Source of the DNA: a virus
IMG/VR virus record: IMGVR_UViG_3300021579_000030
Coordinates: 1-29,076 of that record
Strand: one strand, 5' to 3'
DNA: 29,076 bases
The notes under the pieces were generated by a model. It saw only the letters and a program-made list of their open reading frames with translations, was not told the DNA's origin and searched no databases. Position 1 is the stretch's first letter, and each line of letters begins with the position of its first letter. A program made the translations under genes and the position numbers. Shown here in pieces: positions 24,401-28,432 of the stretch.

Positions 24401-25040
24401 AATTTGGGCCACCCAAACTTTTACGCCACAGATAGCCAAACCATTAGCTAATATTGCACTGGATGTGAATACGTTTGGATCACCGCTTACGAATGCAAAG
24501 TTTAATAAAGCCGACATTGCCAATGCCTTGCAGGGTCGTAAATCAACGCCAGAAGCATATAAGATGATAGCTTTGGAACTGGCTAAGTTTGGCATTAACG
24601 TTTACCCTGAGCAAGTTAGAGAGATTATCAAGGGCTATGCTGTAGGGCCTATGAATGAAATTATTAAGGAGATGGTGGATAACCCTCATAAGGAAAGCAT
24701 AGGACGGAATACAGTGTCACCATTGTTTGATAGGTATATTTCTATGCAAGACAGGTCAGATTTAAAAGAGCGTCTGTATTATCGTTATCGTGACAGAATG
24801 AACAAGGTTATGGTAAAGAAGTCGGTTGGTGATGAATTGTCACCAAGAGAGGAAAGTCTTGCCAAGCTTTCAGTTAGTGTTAAAAGAATTGAGGGCAGGG
24901 CAAATGGCAAACTTGCTGCGGCTTCAAGAGTAGAGAAAAGACATAAACATTTTATTAGCCCATACCGTAGACAGGCCGATAAGCTTCACGAAACGGCTAT
25001 GAAGCTGGTGTTCGATAATTTTAATGCGGCTGCTGAATGA
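15486..25040 (+). CDS. Giant polyvalent phage protein (MTase-, ART- and peptidase-like domains)
   Basis: A 3184-residue multidomain protein. Residues 2-21 hold two GVNWDxLS repeats, then Gly/Ala-rich hydrophobic helices to ~330. Residues ~335-780 are mostly disordered. Residues ~790-1125 resemble a D12-class adenine methyltransferase: DAFGGSGG at 830-837, NEFDP, but DTSY at 1043-1046 where DPPY is expected. Residues ~1195-1345 resemble an ADP-ribosyltransferase: YR at 1258-1259, SWT at 1272-1274, E1323. Residues ~1355-1540 carry a WIDVSELTEGSRGNAIYAA-type domain seen in other polyvalent proteins. HEISTH at 1709-1714 and HEIQH at 2091-2095 (with GEVEAR near 2169) mark two metallopeptidase-like domains. 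The C-terminal ~780 residues resemble LPD38, with a hydrophobic segment near 2865. Such proteins are packaged and ejected to counter host defence; that role is inferred from the family. Confidence 0.85.
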   Translation: MGVNWDELSVSHPGVNWDKLSATKPVPNDTSTNAADIGRLGLQGVTGVGGAIGYGLEKTGIAPEFGRTLQDSDLAVQEKLKSHLSPAMQDAAAQPLITDQGEFNSNFGLRSLAANVVPSIPGSIAMGMAGGPLATGATKVLQALGVGAKAAGVVGRGLGFGTSEGVFSGAQNAEQWGHEQRARPISDFARHPAWGQVLQDNNNDPVAAKEALINQGQSDIFKDTTLKTGGLSALTGGGMYGVLRGAKATAADAARYGFLKTTGKSVGTEALQEAPQSYYEQKTTNQATKDYVDPNQDVNQGAVNAGLVGGISGGVMGLGGGVAGLGFRHQTKVSPLTGEPVPEVTPDSGALTNALNNGAVTQTNTADIINNAGNLADQLYGNEADLNGEQATRGNNNVSGTESGGIGERNAAPTNIDERTSIGEPRAAPASDQAGAGSGDAGQNLQDNHLSTADAITRDFNETATTTPLADAIPSTSQETSNGRKENTSEKQDTNAPQERLLNQGALGNTGAFITTQQLNNDNAQATTNQTVSSQPEARGADTSTAVNTQSGTEQAPGQSVQEAGQASIVDKATGLPFTTKSSALKALSSKTAYPEATPATHEIKGSPDTGFVLAPKQIQQTNENNTAGRQQVQAPTTDNASTGEAEAGAQQNKTEAQSVDSQPAVTGLATTELSSAVSDMINNEVMKPVVSKSIRDDGQKVLDAHATGDIETLKALQNKYAMETKRGADAVHKAATLSIKHYDQQAIKQPASNSQQASGQQASKQHVSEQQKPSVTAQSIPDKYKSDMNKEAVSSLLPFNIFGNKSHLLANSIGKLMESAAKSSTRVIDAFGGSGGYTHYLAHTGALPKGSILNEFDPMRAIAHKQIKDNPNAVRDAAQGFEDYVLSKLDIPTSNIGNEHVDNLKRIRTELTQWARDQLHAHAIPGQDYVAKGKSNTPIEMQDNPSTAGLYYFLQSQSFNFIPIQSDTSSTGNFRVPGFAFITIDNKTGKVKKFGRGKIYLDNKKEIIKNASERTKNVDTRRGNGWELIRDEAGKGDLVTVDTSYLNKGKVKTSNYSKATEEDANPDVYLQKVTDNLLPAWERGAKLVITNNWNDDVANTLESLGFHVYQTQRSDALQTGDNNELVALNFDPGTNEIYSTGESLANEPSGQTAGEVNTTGNGNTGQNGQQSVAPGTNQEGGTVHRPDGGLDEPTLFSKKTEETTRFGSKVFNGKLIPWVKTWMWGGDGNAAGHFSFPSDALIRQSSKYVPKKTVTLYRAHDKNIKDSALQSWTHDKDIAQQMAEDSGRELISREFAPEQILIDLSLFDKSVQQHILEHNWDEVIVATGDAAAYIQGVREQSEQAQSKFSKASSQDVGILKEYAKDDDIFRHPISDKITIRGIMEDIAPDFSYVGVQHIGAMTRYTFMTDKAQSFFVMENEGNVWIDVSELTEGSRGNAIYAAVGNYAANTDKVYIGYPEGLTKAAVIARNKAMLSLALRYGRVDFLAPSKEQLKGDAAKGIPPLKWDGDYVDKVSALIDTVTSHLYANIPELKGYKYDFDNEQFEDRLGRPAGKGWLHRIIGSASGRASKAGETTLRQGVFLQSLTSSTRGEKSELLERIQSGMLESARRRGIDGIFSKQQNNVANPHTKASLLTAMRDRLDKEYGKGWSDRLLATDKFKIIGRDEAIAIGGAKAAGAQGFYNAKDDTSYLVAENIGKTDDLKGLLLHEISTHQLSLIRTDPEFQSILKQLENLHKLGNKKVKEAFDRVPKDTNPKHVWEETAAYLVQYSPDLPISRKIIAWFRNAIRAIGKALPPLDRLRFYRWADELDENDIVFIANAALRSAPDSLVFDQVGRNGGIMTSAFAPDKVKPDYKGEYFHGDADVNKVMQSNGLVVIKNPTRARSLKLADADMYSDIRGVVDNATGNLYIASSSSSLHDSIIDAAGLPNNGDYDKLNIPAKAIYSYPRNIFSDDISGDGVKYSFAGQHSATADTYLLDTAKQRLESGEDAEQVRQDTGWSIGDDGKPRYEISDKDAALTNTAQDAIIEANPDTVYSLDEVINHPRLFAAYPAMKNLHVKFGQPGEISGSYHNGVIELGKNNDKILSTLLHEIQHGIQNVEGFARGGSVNGLGYSDFSEHYKHRLDTLRDLADEERKAGNEAKAKVLETQRAQLYYPAQYEAYLRLAGEVEARNTEARMNMSDAERKATSPKATADTPYSDVVVVFSGKRMDNAPPPANANPIGLSKWFNKAKDFVSGNDRSVNSLGDIDSILATGKMPQDKTDMQSVMDKAATMLVDSSRPFDVWTRKLANQVFSGELILAKDRAKRRTAIFEKEAMDNYLKPLAKVIASIAKEHNLDYRAAKELAGQWMTVRYALEKNQDYIRQDQKSVDDAQAALDDKIALDKKELAQGKIDALPANGALKQALSKAKTKQQARLSAINEQRRIDPTEESLASGLAGGYNDFTAQLYKDAIENKIPVAKLNEASKHVYDMLAWKLNKDLADGKVTQAIVDTWHNSPHYVPLTGDPSVDESEDSLFSHGSINQQSDKQAKGRSGSIAQNGIDAATEQVQKSARFHGWADFKDKFTQIYDELIQNELDDGLTQQKAQHEVSKKYGIDRAPETALTRPSDTGLIIRKNGRSWVYDINDKAAMDALRSVNKEDVSSVLQPVAWFTRSYARMVTQLMPGFGAINAIRDTWERSENIRTRALPGYENINMDKVARNAIKTAANPKLIKKLMGVMFEGTKLANKFTVNENDPDIKTIREMISEGGTSTVGDYLSATSATLSKQMKDSLKLSTQAMDVVSAWNNSFELVSSYSIYKALRDAGVDKKTAASGTLNLMNFGKQGTVVGPLKALYVFTNPTMQGGHQLLQTLGTKHGQYRAAAYLVAGIMLYTFLRSGDDDDEIGINKRDELGNFVLERNIPIKIGDNEYFKIPVGFGLPQLAWSTAVNMSKFMFGEQDAVDTGAEIMKSFARTLAPVQPSETSISNHPLIWATQTFTPQIAKPLANIALDVNTFGSPLTNAKFNKADIANALQGRKSTPEAYKMIALELAKFGINVYPEQVREIIKGYAVGPMNEIIKEMVDNPHKESIGRNTVSPLFDRYISMQDRSDLKERLYYRYRDRMNKVMVKKSVGDELSPREESLAKLSVSVKRIEGRANGKLAAASRVEKRHKHFISPYRRQADKLHETAMKLVFDNFNAAAE
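16675..16836 (+). CDS. Nested +1-frame leucine-zipper microprotein
   Basis: A 53-residue protein read in frame +1 within the giant gene. GGGGA lies 7 bases before ATG. Hydrophobic residues occupy positions 3, 7, 10, 14, 17, 21, 24, 31, 35 and 38 with Asn at 28: an unbroken alternating 4-3 heptad, and Asn in the core is typical of dimeric zippers. Surroundings are Glu/Gln/Lys (LEQKVEAL, ENQELHQRL, RLEQDQE). Codons are ordinary (CTG, GAG, CAG). In the giant frame the same DNA is Gly/Ala/Ser/Asn linker rich in GGA. Such a zipper by accident is very unlikely. It may be a true nested gene, or a former gene now overprinted. Function unknown; it could oligomerise. Confidence 0.65.
   Translation: MFLEQKVEALENAMLLLQTSMNVLQSENQELHQRLTRLEQDQETQVKIYKTIT
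16930..16992 (+). CDS. Nested +1-frame basic 20-residue peptide
   Basis: The peptide is MAGKKTPAKSKTPMPRKKGC, Lys/Pro-rich, in the same +1 frame as the zipper ORF and 93 bases after it. AGGAG lies exactly 7 bases before the ATG, an ideal ribosome site. The frame is open further upstream (to 16846), but no ribosome site precedes that ATG. It is so short that chance cannot be excluded; its basic composition and the spacing favour a real or formerly real gene. Function unknown. Confidence 0.45.
   Translation: MAGKKTPAKSKTPMPRKKGC
18856..19059 (+). CDS. Nested +1-frame 67-residue protein
   Basis: Reads in frame +1 from ATG 18856, with GGAG 6 bases upstream. After a Ser/Thr opening, the sequence FTAQENLWLMSLPDKLLEKL, LQEMATLVRTDSSQWPQELI and KKVEPYIDLTED looks like a small folded helical protein with a Trp and acidic tail. 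Codons are ordinary, whereas the giant-protein frame here is a Gly/Asn/Gln linker (TGNGNTGQNGQQSVAPGTNQ) between the methyltransferase-like and ART-like domains. It ends at TAG 19057-19059. A second in-frame ATG at 18892 has AGGAA just 3 bases upstream. No family recognised. Either a nested gene or an overprinted relic. Confidence 0.6.
   Translation: MNSSPSTSTQEPMRFTAQENLWLMSLPDKLLEKLTLQEMATLVRTDSSQWPQELIKKVEPYIDLTED
20098..20328 (+). CDS. Nested +1-frame 76-residue protein
   Basis: Frame +1 from ATG 20098, with AAGGG 8 bases upstream. It contains an amphipathic helix (LSAQQVEEHLKRVRRHYAKVF), then SSPLHQARAAKNPNYWNEFN, PGCWNLPDDAE, an ordered-looking Trp/Asn/Pro end. Codons in this frame are common, while the giant frame at 20290-20330 uses AGA, CGA and ATA. 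However, the giant frame here (YDFDNEQFEDRLGRP, GETTLRQGVFLQSL) also resembles conserved polyvalent-domain sequence, so this would be true dual coding rather than a linker. Confidence is lower for that reason. Ends at TAG 20326-20328. Confidence 0.5.
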   Translation: MTSTMSNLKTDLDAQQARDGFIELSAQQVEEHLKRVRRHYAKVFSSSPLHQARAAKNPNYWNEFNPGCWNLPDDAE

Positions 25041-25068
25041 TGGGGTGGATTTAACTATTCAGTAAGAT

Positions 25069-25108
25069 AATAGGGTGGGTAGGTTTTATTTAACCTACCC
25101 ACCCTATT
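25069..25108. terminator. Strong hairpin between convergent transcription units
   Basis: A perfect 17-bp stem (AATAGGGTGGGTAGGTT and its complement) with loop TTATTT. It lies 28 bases after the stop of the giant gene and 31 bases before the end of the first minus-strand gene. There is no long U-tract on either side (plus side AAAAAG), so it may block both directions by structure. This explains the gap 25041-25139. Confidence 0.7.
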
Positions 25109-25139
25109 AAAAAGCATTTAATTGTGGTATGCATTGTTA

Positions 25140-25313
25140 TTACATAATATGCAAGCACTTAGCGGAGTAAACGTGTAAAACACCCCTACTATCTTCCACC
25201 ACATACCGCTCTACACCTGACAGCTTTTCAAACGCGGCGACTACAATACCTTCAAAGGTGTAGTCTCCGCCTATCTTTCTTACCTTGTCGCCTACTACAA
25301 AAATTTCACTCAT
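25140..25313 (-). CDS. Small phage-type protein, beta-rich (57 aa)
   Basis: Reads on the minus strand from ATG at 25313: MSEIFVVGDKVRKIGGDYTF, EGIVVAAFEKLSGVERYVVE, DSRGVLHVYSAKCLHIM. The pattern 'GDxVRKxGGDYxFEGxVVxxFxKxSGxxRYVVEDxRGxLHxxS' is a recurrent small protein in proteobacterial phages and prophages, probably an SH3-like barrel. AAGGAA lies about 5 bases before the ATG. The gene follows the next upstream gene (25323-25589) by 9 bases, in the same direction, so they are co-transcribed. Function unknown. Confidence 0.8.
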   Translation of the reverse strand: MSEIFVVGDKVRKIGGDYTFEGIVVAAFEKLSGVERYVVEDSRGVLHVYSAKCLHIM

Positions 25314-25322
25314 AAAATTCCT

Positions 25323-25589
25323 TTATTTATTCATCATTACAATAGCATCACTCATCCTACACATTTCATCACGGCTGGATTTAGCAAGGGCCGCATAGAT
25401 TTTCTTCTGTCGTCCTGATGCGCTGCTCATAAGCCGTTTAAATATAGCCCGGTGATCACCTTTAAACTCTCTTGTTATTCCTGCCGTGATAATAGCCGAC
25501 TGGATTTGCTTAAGCTTATCCTCCGGGATTGACGTTAACATTTGCGCCAGAGTCGTGTCTACCACATAATTTTGGTAGGATAAACCCAT
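25323..25589 (-). CDS. Hypothetical small phage protein (88 aa)
   Basis: An 88-residue helical protein (MGLSYQNYVVDTTLAQMLTS, IPEDKLKQIQSAIITAG, ending SDAIVMMNK) with a basic centre (FKGDHRAIFKRLMSSASGRQ). GGGAG lies about 8 bases before the ATG, inside the 3' end of the upstream gene, which it overlaps by 31 bases. Overlap and short spacing indicate translational coupling. No known motif; function not recognised. Confidence 0.65.
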   Translation of the reverse strand: MGLSYQNYVVDTTLAQMLTSIPEDKLKQIQSAIITAGITREFKGDHRAIFKRLMSSASGRQKKIYAALAKSSRDEMCRMSDAIVMMNK

Positions 25590-25846
25590 ACACAGTCTCC
25601 CTCAACGCTGTAACATCCATAAAATAACCATCCAGCTTGGTCTAGTTCTTCGTCAGTCATACGTGCATCGTCTGAACTAACGTGTCTTGCTTTTTCGCTA
25701 TTTTCGTCCAATATGTTTTGTGCGTAAGCAATTGCCTTTTCTGGTGTCAGAAACAGCGTTGCATTAGCATCATAATGGCGGTCTTTAAGCATTACAACAT
25801 AAATTGTGTTATTAATTTCTTCATTCTCCACAATACTCACTCTCAC
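25559..25846 (-). CDS. Hypothetical small phage protein (about 95 aa)
   Basis: An acidic protein of up to 95 residues (NNTIYVVMLKDRHYDANATL, FLTPEKAIAYAQNILDEN, WLFYGCYSVEGDCVWVYPTK). The TPEKAIAYAQ and YSxEGDxVWVYP stretches recall small phage proteins of unknown role that describe argument-like domains. The start is uncertain: GTG codons at 25846, 25840 and 25831 are in frame and the only in-frame ATG is deeper, near VVMLK. GAGAGTGAG just upstream of the 25831 GTG could be its ribosome site. Overlaps the following gene by 31 bases. Confidence 0.6.
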   Translation of the reverse strand: MRVSIVENEEINNTIYVVMLKDRHYDANATLFLTPEKAIAYAQNILDENSEKARHVSSDDARMTDEELDQAGWLFYGCYSVEGDCVWVYPTKIMW

Positions 25847-25852
25847 ATTGAA

Positions 25853-25993
25853 TTAGTTATTTTTATCCTTTGCAAACCATCCAAACCAAGTCCAGCAATC
25901 CGGGCAATATTTGATCTTAATAGACCACATACGGCCCAGTATTTTATTGCCGCACTTGGGACATTCTGTTTGTTCGTTTGGCTCTGGCGTCAT
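25853..25993 (-). CDS. Small zinc-ribbon protein (46 aa)
   Basis: Reads MTPEPNEQTECPKCGNKILG, RMWSIKIKYCPDCWTWFGWF, AKDKNN on the minus strand. Two CPxC knuckles 18 residues apart (CPKC and CPDC) make a compact zinc ribbon. It lies between the antirepressor (26010) and the next minus-strand gene, in the same direction. TAAGGATAACC precedes the start, giving AAGGA at good spacing. Possible nucleic-acid or protein-binding role; no specific family recognised. Confidence 0.7.
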   Translation of the reverse strand: MTPEPNEQTECPKCGNKILGRMWSIKIKYCPDCWTWFGWFAKDKNN

Positions 25994-26009
25994 TGGTTAT
26001 CCTTAAATA

Positions 26010-26969
26010 TTATGACCGTATTTTACTAAGCAATTCGGATTCTTTCATCACAATATAGCCACGCTGCTTGGTTAAATAATCAATGGCTTTTGTTTCAGGC
26101 ATTAATAAGGCATCAAAAGGAATAGATCGTATACTTGGCTGCATGGTGCCAGGATCAAACGACATCACCCATTGTGAGTTCCACATCATGGAAGCAACCA
26201 AGCCGTCAACGGTTTTACTGTCGATTACCGGCCATTGTTCAGGCGGCTTTACTCCTGCCTGTCTCATGGTGGCATTGCAGAATTCAAGGTAATCATCAAA
26301 AGCCAGCCTCGCTTCATTACGGTAAGCGTTGTCGGTTAAGAGCGGGTTGGTTTCTTTGGGCAGGACTTCTTTTGGTAGTACTTCGCCTTCCAATGGTAAG
26401 CGGCTTAATAAGCTCAGTATGTTTATGTAGTTATCCGGTGACACTTCTTTGTAGCTGCAACCGAATTTTTTCTTGATAGCTGACCATTGCCGAATGATGG
26501 CGCCAGCCTGTTTCTCTTTGGGTAGTATTGCAGCGTTAGCTTTCACCATGGCTTTAATGGTGTCCTGCATGTCGAGAGTCAGGCCGCCGGGCAGGGCTAG
26601 TTTTGTTTTTGGGTCTGGGAGTTGGGAAGTAGTGCTTGATAACTGTAGCGCCTTCCTTTCCATCTCCAAAAAGTACCGACGAATCTGACGTCCTTTTTCG
26701 CTGCGTTCGATCATGCCAAGTTCTTTAGCCATGTCGATACTTAGGTGATAGTCGATTTTTGCTTTTGCGCCACTTGGTAGCTGCTCCATAAATTTATGGA
26801 TCAGGTAGTCTGTATTTTCAATAAAACTATATGCCTTTATTCTTTTTTTAATCCAGTCTGAAAAGTCTTGAGCAGATTCTAAAAAGGTATGCAGCAAACG
26901 TGCATCAACAAGTTGGGCGGGTACGCCAGATAATTCACCAGAAAAAACGGGGATAAGTTGATTGTTCAT
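26010..26969 (-). CDS. AntA/AntB-type phage antirepressor
   Basis: From ATG at 26969 (MNNQLIPVFSGELSGVPAQL) the protein has 319 residues. Residues ~1-110 match the AntA/AntB domain: LVDARLLHTFLESAQDFSDW, IKKRIKAYSFIENTDYLI, YHLSIDMAKELGMIERSEKG and RQIRRYFLEMERK. The rest resembles P22AR-type C-termini (AIKKKFGCSYKEV, ILSLLSRLPLEGE). Such proteins inactivate a prophage repressor and favour lytic growth. The frame stays open to a GTG at 27065, but that extension covers the structured leader RNA; I prefer 26969, where the family domain begins. Its ribosome site is weak (GGA about 10 bases away), which fits RNA-controlled translation. Confidence 0.8.
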   Translation of the reverse strand: MNNQLIPVFSGELSGVPAQLVDARLLHTFLESAQDFSDWIKKRIKAYSFIENTDYLIHKFMEQLPSGAKAKIDYHLSIDMAKELGMIERSEKGRQIRRYFLEMERKALQLSSTTSQLPDPKTKLALPGGLTLDMQDTIKAMVKANAAILPKEKQAGAIIRQWSAIKKKFGCSYKEVSPDNYINILSLLSRLPLEGEVLPKEVLPKETNPLLTDNAYRNEARLAFDDYLEFCNATMRQAGVKPPEQWPVIDSKTVDGLVASMMWNSQWVMSFDPGTMQPSIRSIPFDALLMPETKAIDYLTKQRGYIVMKESELLSKIRS

Positions 26970-27189
26970 GATTATAATTCCGTAACGAGTTAAGTACTCG
27001 GCTACACGATGCCAATCATGGAGCCGAACTAAGTGGGTTGGCATACCGGCGTTACGACCGGCCACTCTTTCAAGTGCCCACTTAGCCCGACATAATAACG
27101 ATGCTAAATTTGTGACATAAAAAAACCGCTTTCGCGGCTCAATGCCGTAACGTTTCGAGATGCCAATCCCGTGTCGCCATGTGGACGAC
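26970..27189 (-). ncRNA. C4-like antisense RNA and antirepressor leader
   Basis: Minus-strand RNA upstream of the antirepressor. CTAAGTGGG (27077-27085, minus sense) pairs with CCCACTTAG (27029-27037); with wobbles the stem extends to about 12-13 bp. TTGGCAT, present twice (within 27008-27017 and 27159-27168), is complementary to ATGCCAA (27038-27044). A GTTACGG element is also present twice (26980-26987 and 27145-27152). A hairpin CGGCT...AGCCG spans 26999-27026. An intrinsic terminator separates a ~72-base upstream RNA from this region. The layout matches C4/CI-type control known from phages P1 and P4, where a short RNA pairs with the antirepressor leader. Assignment is by layout and complementarity, not by covariance search. 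Confidence 0.6.
27119..27139 (-). terminator. Intrinsic terminator in the antirepressor leader
   Basis: On the minus strand: AGCCGC, tetraloop GAAA, GCGGTT, within a run of seven U. Short but GC-rich with a stable GNRA loop. It ends a ~72-base RNA starting near 27189 and lies before the antirepressor start, so it acts as an attenuator or matures a short RNA. Confidence 0.75.
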
Positions 27190-27225
27190 GGTTAAAGCAT
27201 AATCCATACAGCTTTAACCTGTCAA
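27190..27225 (-). promoter_or_regulatory. Promoter with overlapping operator for the antirepressor unit
   Basis: Minus strand: TTGACA (27225-27220), 18-base spacer, TATGCT (27201-27196). The -35 box is consensus. A perfect inverted repeat GGTTAAAGC...GCTTTAACC, arms at 27190-27198 and 27211-27219 with 12 bases between, covers the -10 and the spacer. This is the expected position for a repressor site. Confidence 0.7.
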
Positions 27226-27246
27226 TTAATTATCTTATTAGAATAT

Positions 27247-27528
27247 CTATCTCCTATAGCTCCTGTCGATAATAATTGGAGGATTAGTTGCATAGGGATT
27301 ATTTGGAGACTTGCTGCTGTACCTACTGCCATATTCTCCGTAGGGATTGTTTATTGAATCCGAGCTGTATTTACTCCCGTATCTCCCGTAAGGATTACTG
27401 GTTGAGTCACTATCATACTTACTCCCACCAAGCTGTCCTAAATACTTACCAGCCTGGGGGTCGTAGAGTTCTGCTGATAAGGCAACATTAGCAATCATGA
27501 CTAGTATTAATGCAATTATCGTTTTCAT
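27247..27528 (-). CDS. Secreted small protein with NPYG-type repeats
   Basis: A 93-residue protein with a clear signal peptide (MKTIIALILVMIANVALSAE, cut likely after SA). The mature part begins LYDPQAGKYLGQLGGSKYD, then three repeats of SxxNPYGxYGSxYSSxS (SNPYGRYGSKYSSDS, NNPYGEYGSRYSSKS, NNPYATNPP). Similar small exported NPYG-repeat proteins are common as accessory genes in proteobacteria; their function is not known to me. AGAGGTG lies at good spacing before the ATG. It may be a lysogenic-conversion or moron gene, since it is non-structural and exported; that is inference. Confidence 0.7.
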   Translation of the reverse strand: MKTIIALILVMIANVALSAELYDPQAGKYLGQLGGSKYDSDSTSNPYGRYGSKYSSDSINNPYGEYGSRYSSKSPNNPYATNPPIIIDRSYRR

Positions 27529-27549
27529 TTTTCACCTCTTAATTAATAG

Positions 27550-27606
27550 TTGAGTTTAAAGCATAGTTGAAATTAAAATCATGATAAAATTAAACATCGT
27601 TTAATT
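27550..27606 (+). promoter_or_regulatory. Promoter and operator between divergent genes
   Basis: Plus strand: TTGAGT (27550-27555), 18-base spacer, TAAAAT (27574-27579). A perfect inverted repeat AATTAAAC, ATC, GTTTAATT lies at 27588-27606, at the expected transcription start. It lies between the secreted-protein gene (minus) and the Gp49-like gene (plus) and could govern both. Confidence 0.6.
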
Positions 27607-27633
27607 AGTAAATGTTTAATAAGGATGGTAAAA

Positions 27634-27945
27634 ATGAGTTTAAGCAATGAAGAAATAGAAAATGAAATTAATGAAAAAGGACTTAATGCGCCCAGGGTAA
27701 CTCTTCAAAAAATTGAAGATGTTATTGTTAACGAGCAATATCATGTATTCGAAAACACGACGCTTACCGTATGTTGTTTAACACTTGCTAATGGGTTTAC
27801 AGTAACTGGCGAAAGCGCGTGTGCCAGTCCTGAAAATTTTGACATTGAATTAGGCAAAAAAATAGCTATGAATAATGCTAAACAAAAAATATGGATGCTA
27901 GAAGGGTATGCTTTACGCGAGAGATTAGCAGAAATTAATAAATAA
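27634..27945 (+). CDS. Gp49-like phage protein
   Basis: A 103-residue protein (MSLSNEEIENEINEKGLNAP, RVTLQKIEDVI). The C-terminal half carries the family signature: TVCCLTLANGFTVTGESACA, SPENFDIELGKKIAMNNAKQ, KIWMLEGYALRERL. The GFTVTGESACASPENFD and (I/W)xLxGYALRERL motifs are diagnostic of the Gp49-like family found in many proteobacterial phages; biochemical function is not established. ATG at 27625 is in frame, but AAGGA (27621-27625) is 8 bases before the ATG at 27634, so I choose the latter. An operator-like palindrome lies just upstream. Confidence 0.88.
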   Translation: MSLSNEEIENEINEKGLNAPRVTLQKIEDVIVNEQYHVFENTTLTVCCLTLANGFTVTGESACASPENFDIELGKKIAMNNAKQKIWMLEGYALRERLAEINK

Positions 27946-27977
27946 TAGATCAAATATAAAATTGTTTGTTAATCATC

Positions 27978-27991
27978 TCTATCACGATAGA
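27978..27991. promoter_or_regulatory. Inverted repeat TCTATC-AC-GATAGA
   Basis: A perfect 6-bp-arm inverted repeat in the gap 27946-28093, after the Gp49-like gene. A similar symmetric layout is typical of dimeric repressor sites, but no promoter can be paired with it confidently. Confidence 0.35.
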
Positions 27992-28040
27992 CTTACATGA
28001 TTACCCCACCACATGCTATGCCATAATAAAAATATGTTAA

Positions 28041-28067
28041 AATTAAACATCGCTTAATTAAGCGATG
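28041..28067. promoter_or_regulatory. Operator-like site nested with a 20-bp perfect palindrome
   Basis: AATTAAAC, ATC, GCTTAATT at 28041-28059 is a one-mismatch copy of the 27588 site. Overlapping it, 28048-28067 is a perfect palindrome CATCGCTTAATTAAGCGATG with no spacer. It lies 26 bases before the ATG at 28094. A clear -10/-35 pair was not found. Either two proteins or one with two modes may bind here. Confidence 0.55.
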
Positions 28068-28093
28068 ACCTTTGAATCATCATAGGTAAAGTA

Positions 28094-28432
28094 ATGGACA
28101 TTAATATTAACGTCTCTTTTAACGACAAAAAGTTAAAAAAGATTATCACAATACTATCAATTTTTGGAGACAAGATGGCAACTATTCAAGATATTATGGC
28201 CGCAGCCAAAGCAGAGCAAGATGTTATCGTAGCGGCTGTCACCCAAACTAAAGCGCTGGTGACTGAGGTAAAGCAACTGTTAGCGGCTAATGACGTGTCA
28301 GGCGCTCAGGCGTTGCTGGATTCTATCTCGGCTAACAGCGAAGCGCTGATTGCCGCTGCTGCTGAAACTGCCCAAACAACTGCCGCTGTTGATGCGGTTA
28401 ATGGCGATCCGGTTCCTGGTATTGCTCAGTAA
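28094..28432 (+). CDS. Small helical phage protein of the lysis region
   Basis: A 112-residue protein, mostly Ala-rich helix (DIMAAAKAEQDVIVAAVTQT, KALVTEVKQLLAANDVSGAQ, ALLDSISANSEALIAAAAET). The N-terminus (MDININVSFNDKKLKKIITI) is charged, then helical. An internal ATG at 28175 has GGAG about 5 bases upstream, so a shorter 85-residue product (MATIQDIMAAA...) is possible; the first start has AGG at 9 bases and an upstream operator. Helical proteins with such a QxxxxAI...T/L pattern are frequent just before holins in proteobacterial phages. Function unknown. Confidence 0.7.
   Translation: MDININVSFNDKKLKKIITILSIFGDKMATIQDIMAAAKAEQDVIVAAVTQTKALVTEVKQLLAANDVSGAQALLDSISANSEALIAAAAETAQTTAAVDAVNGDPVPGIAQ

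Noticed and set aside
24080-24595. Minus-strand ORF of 171 codons within the C-terminal part of the giant gene
   Set aside because: Antisense shadow: the plus-strand LPD38-like sequence is well conserved in style, and the minus product has no coherent motifs.
25682-26029. Plus-strand ORF of 115 codons, Cys/Phe/Ile-rich
   Set aside because: Antisense to two supported minus-strand genes including the zinc ribbon; composition is that of a complementary-strand artefact.
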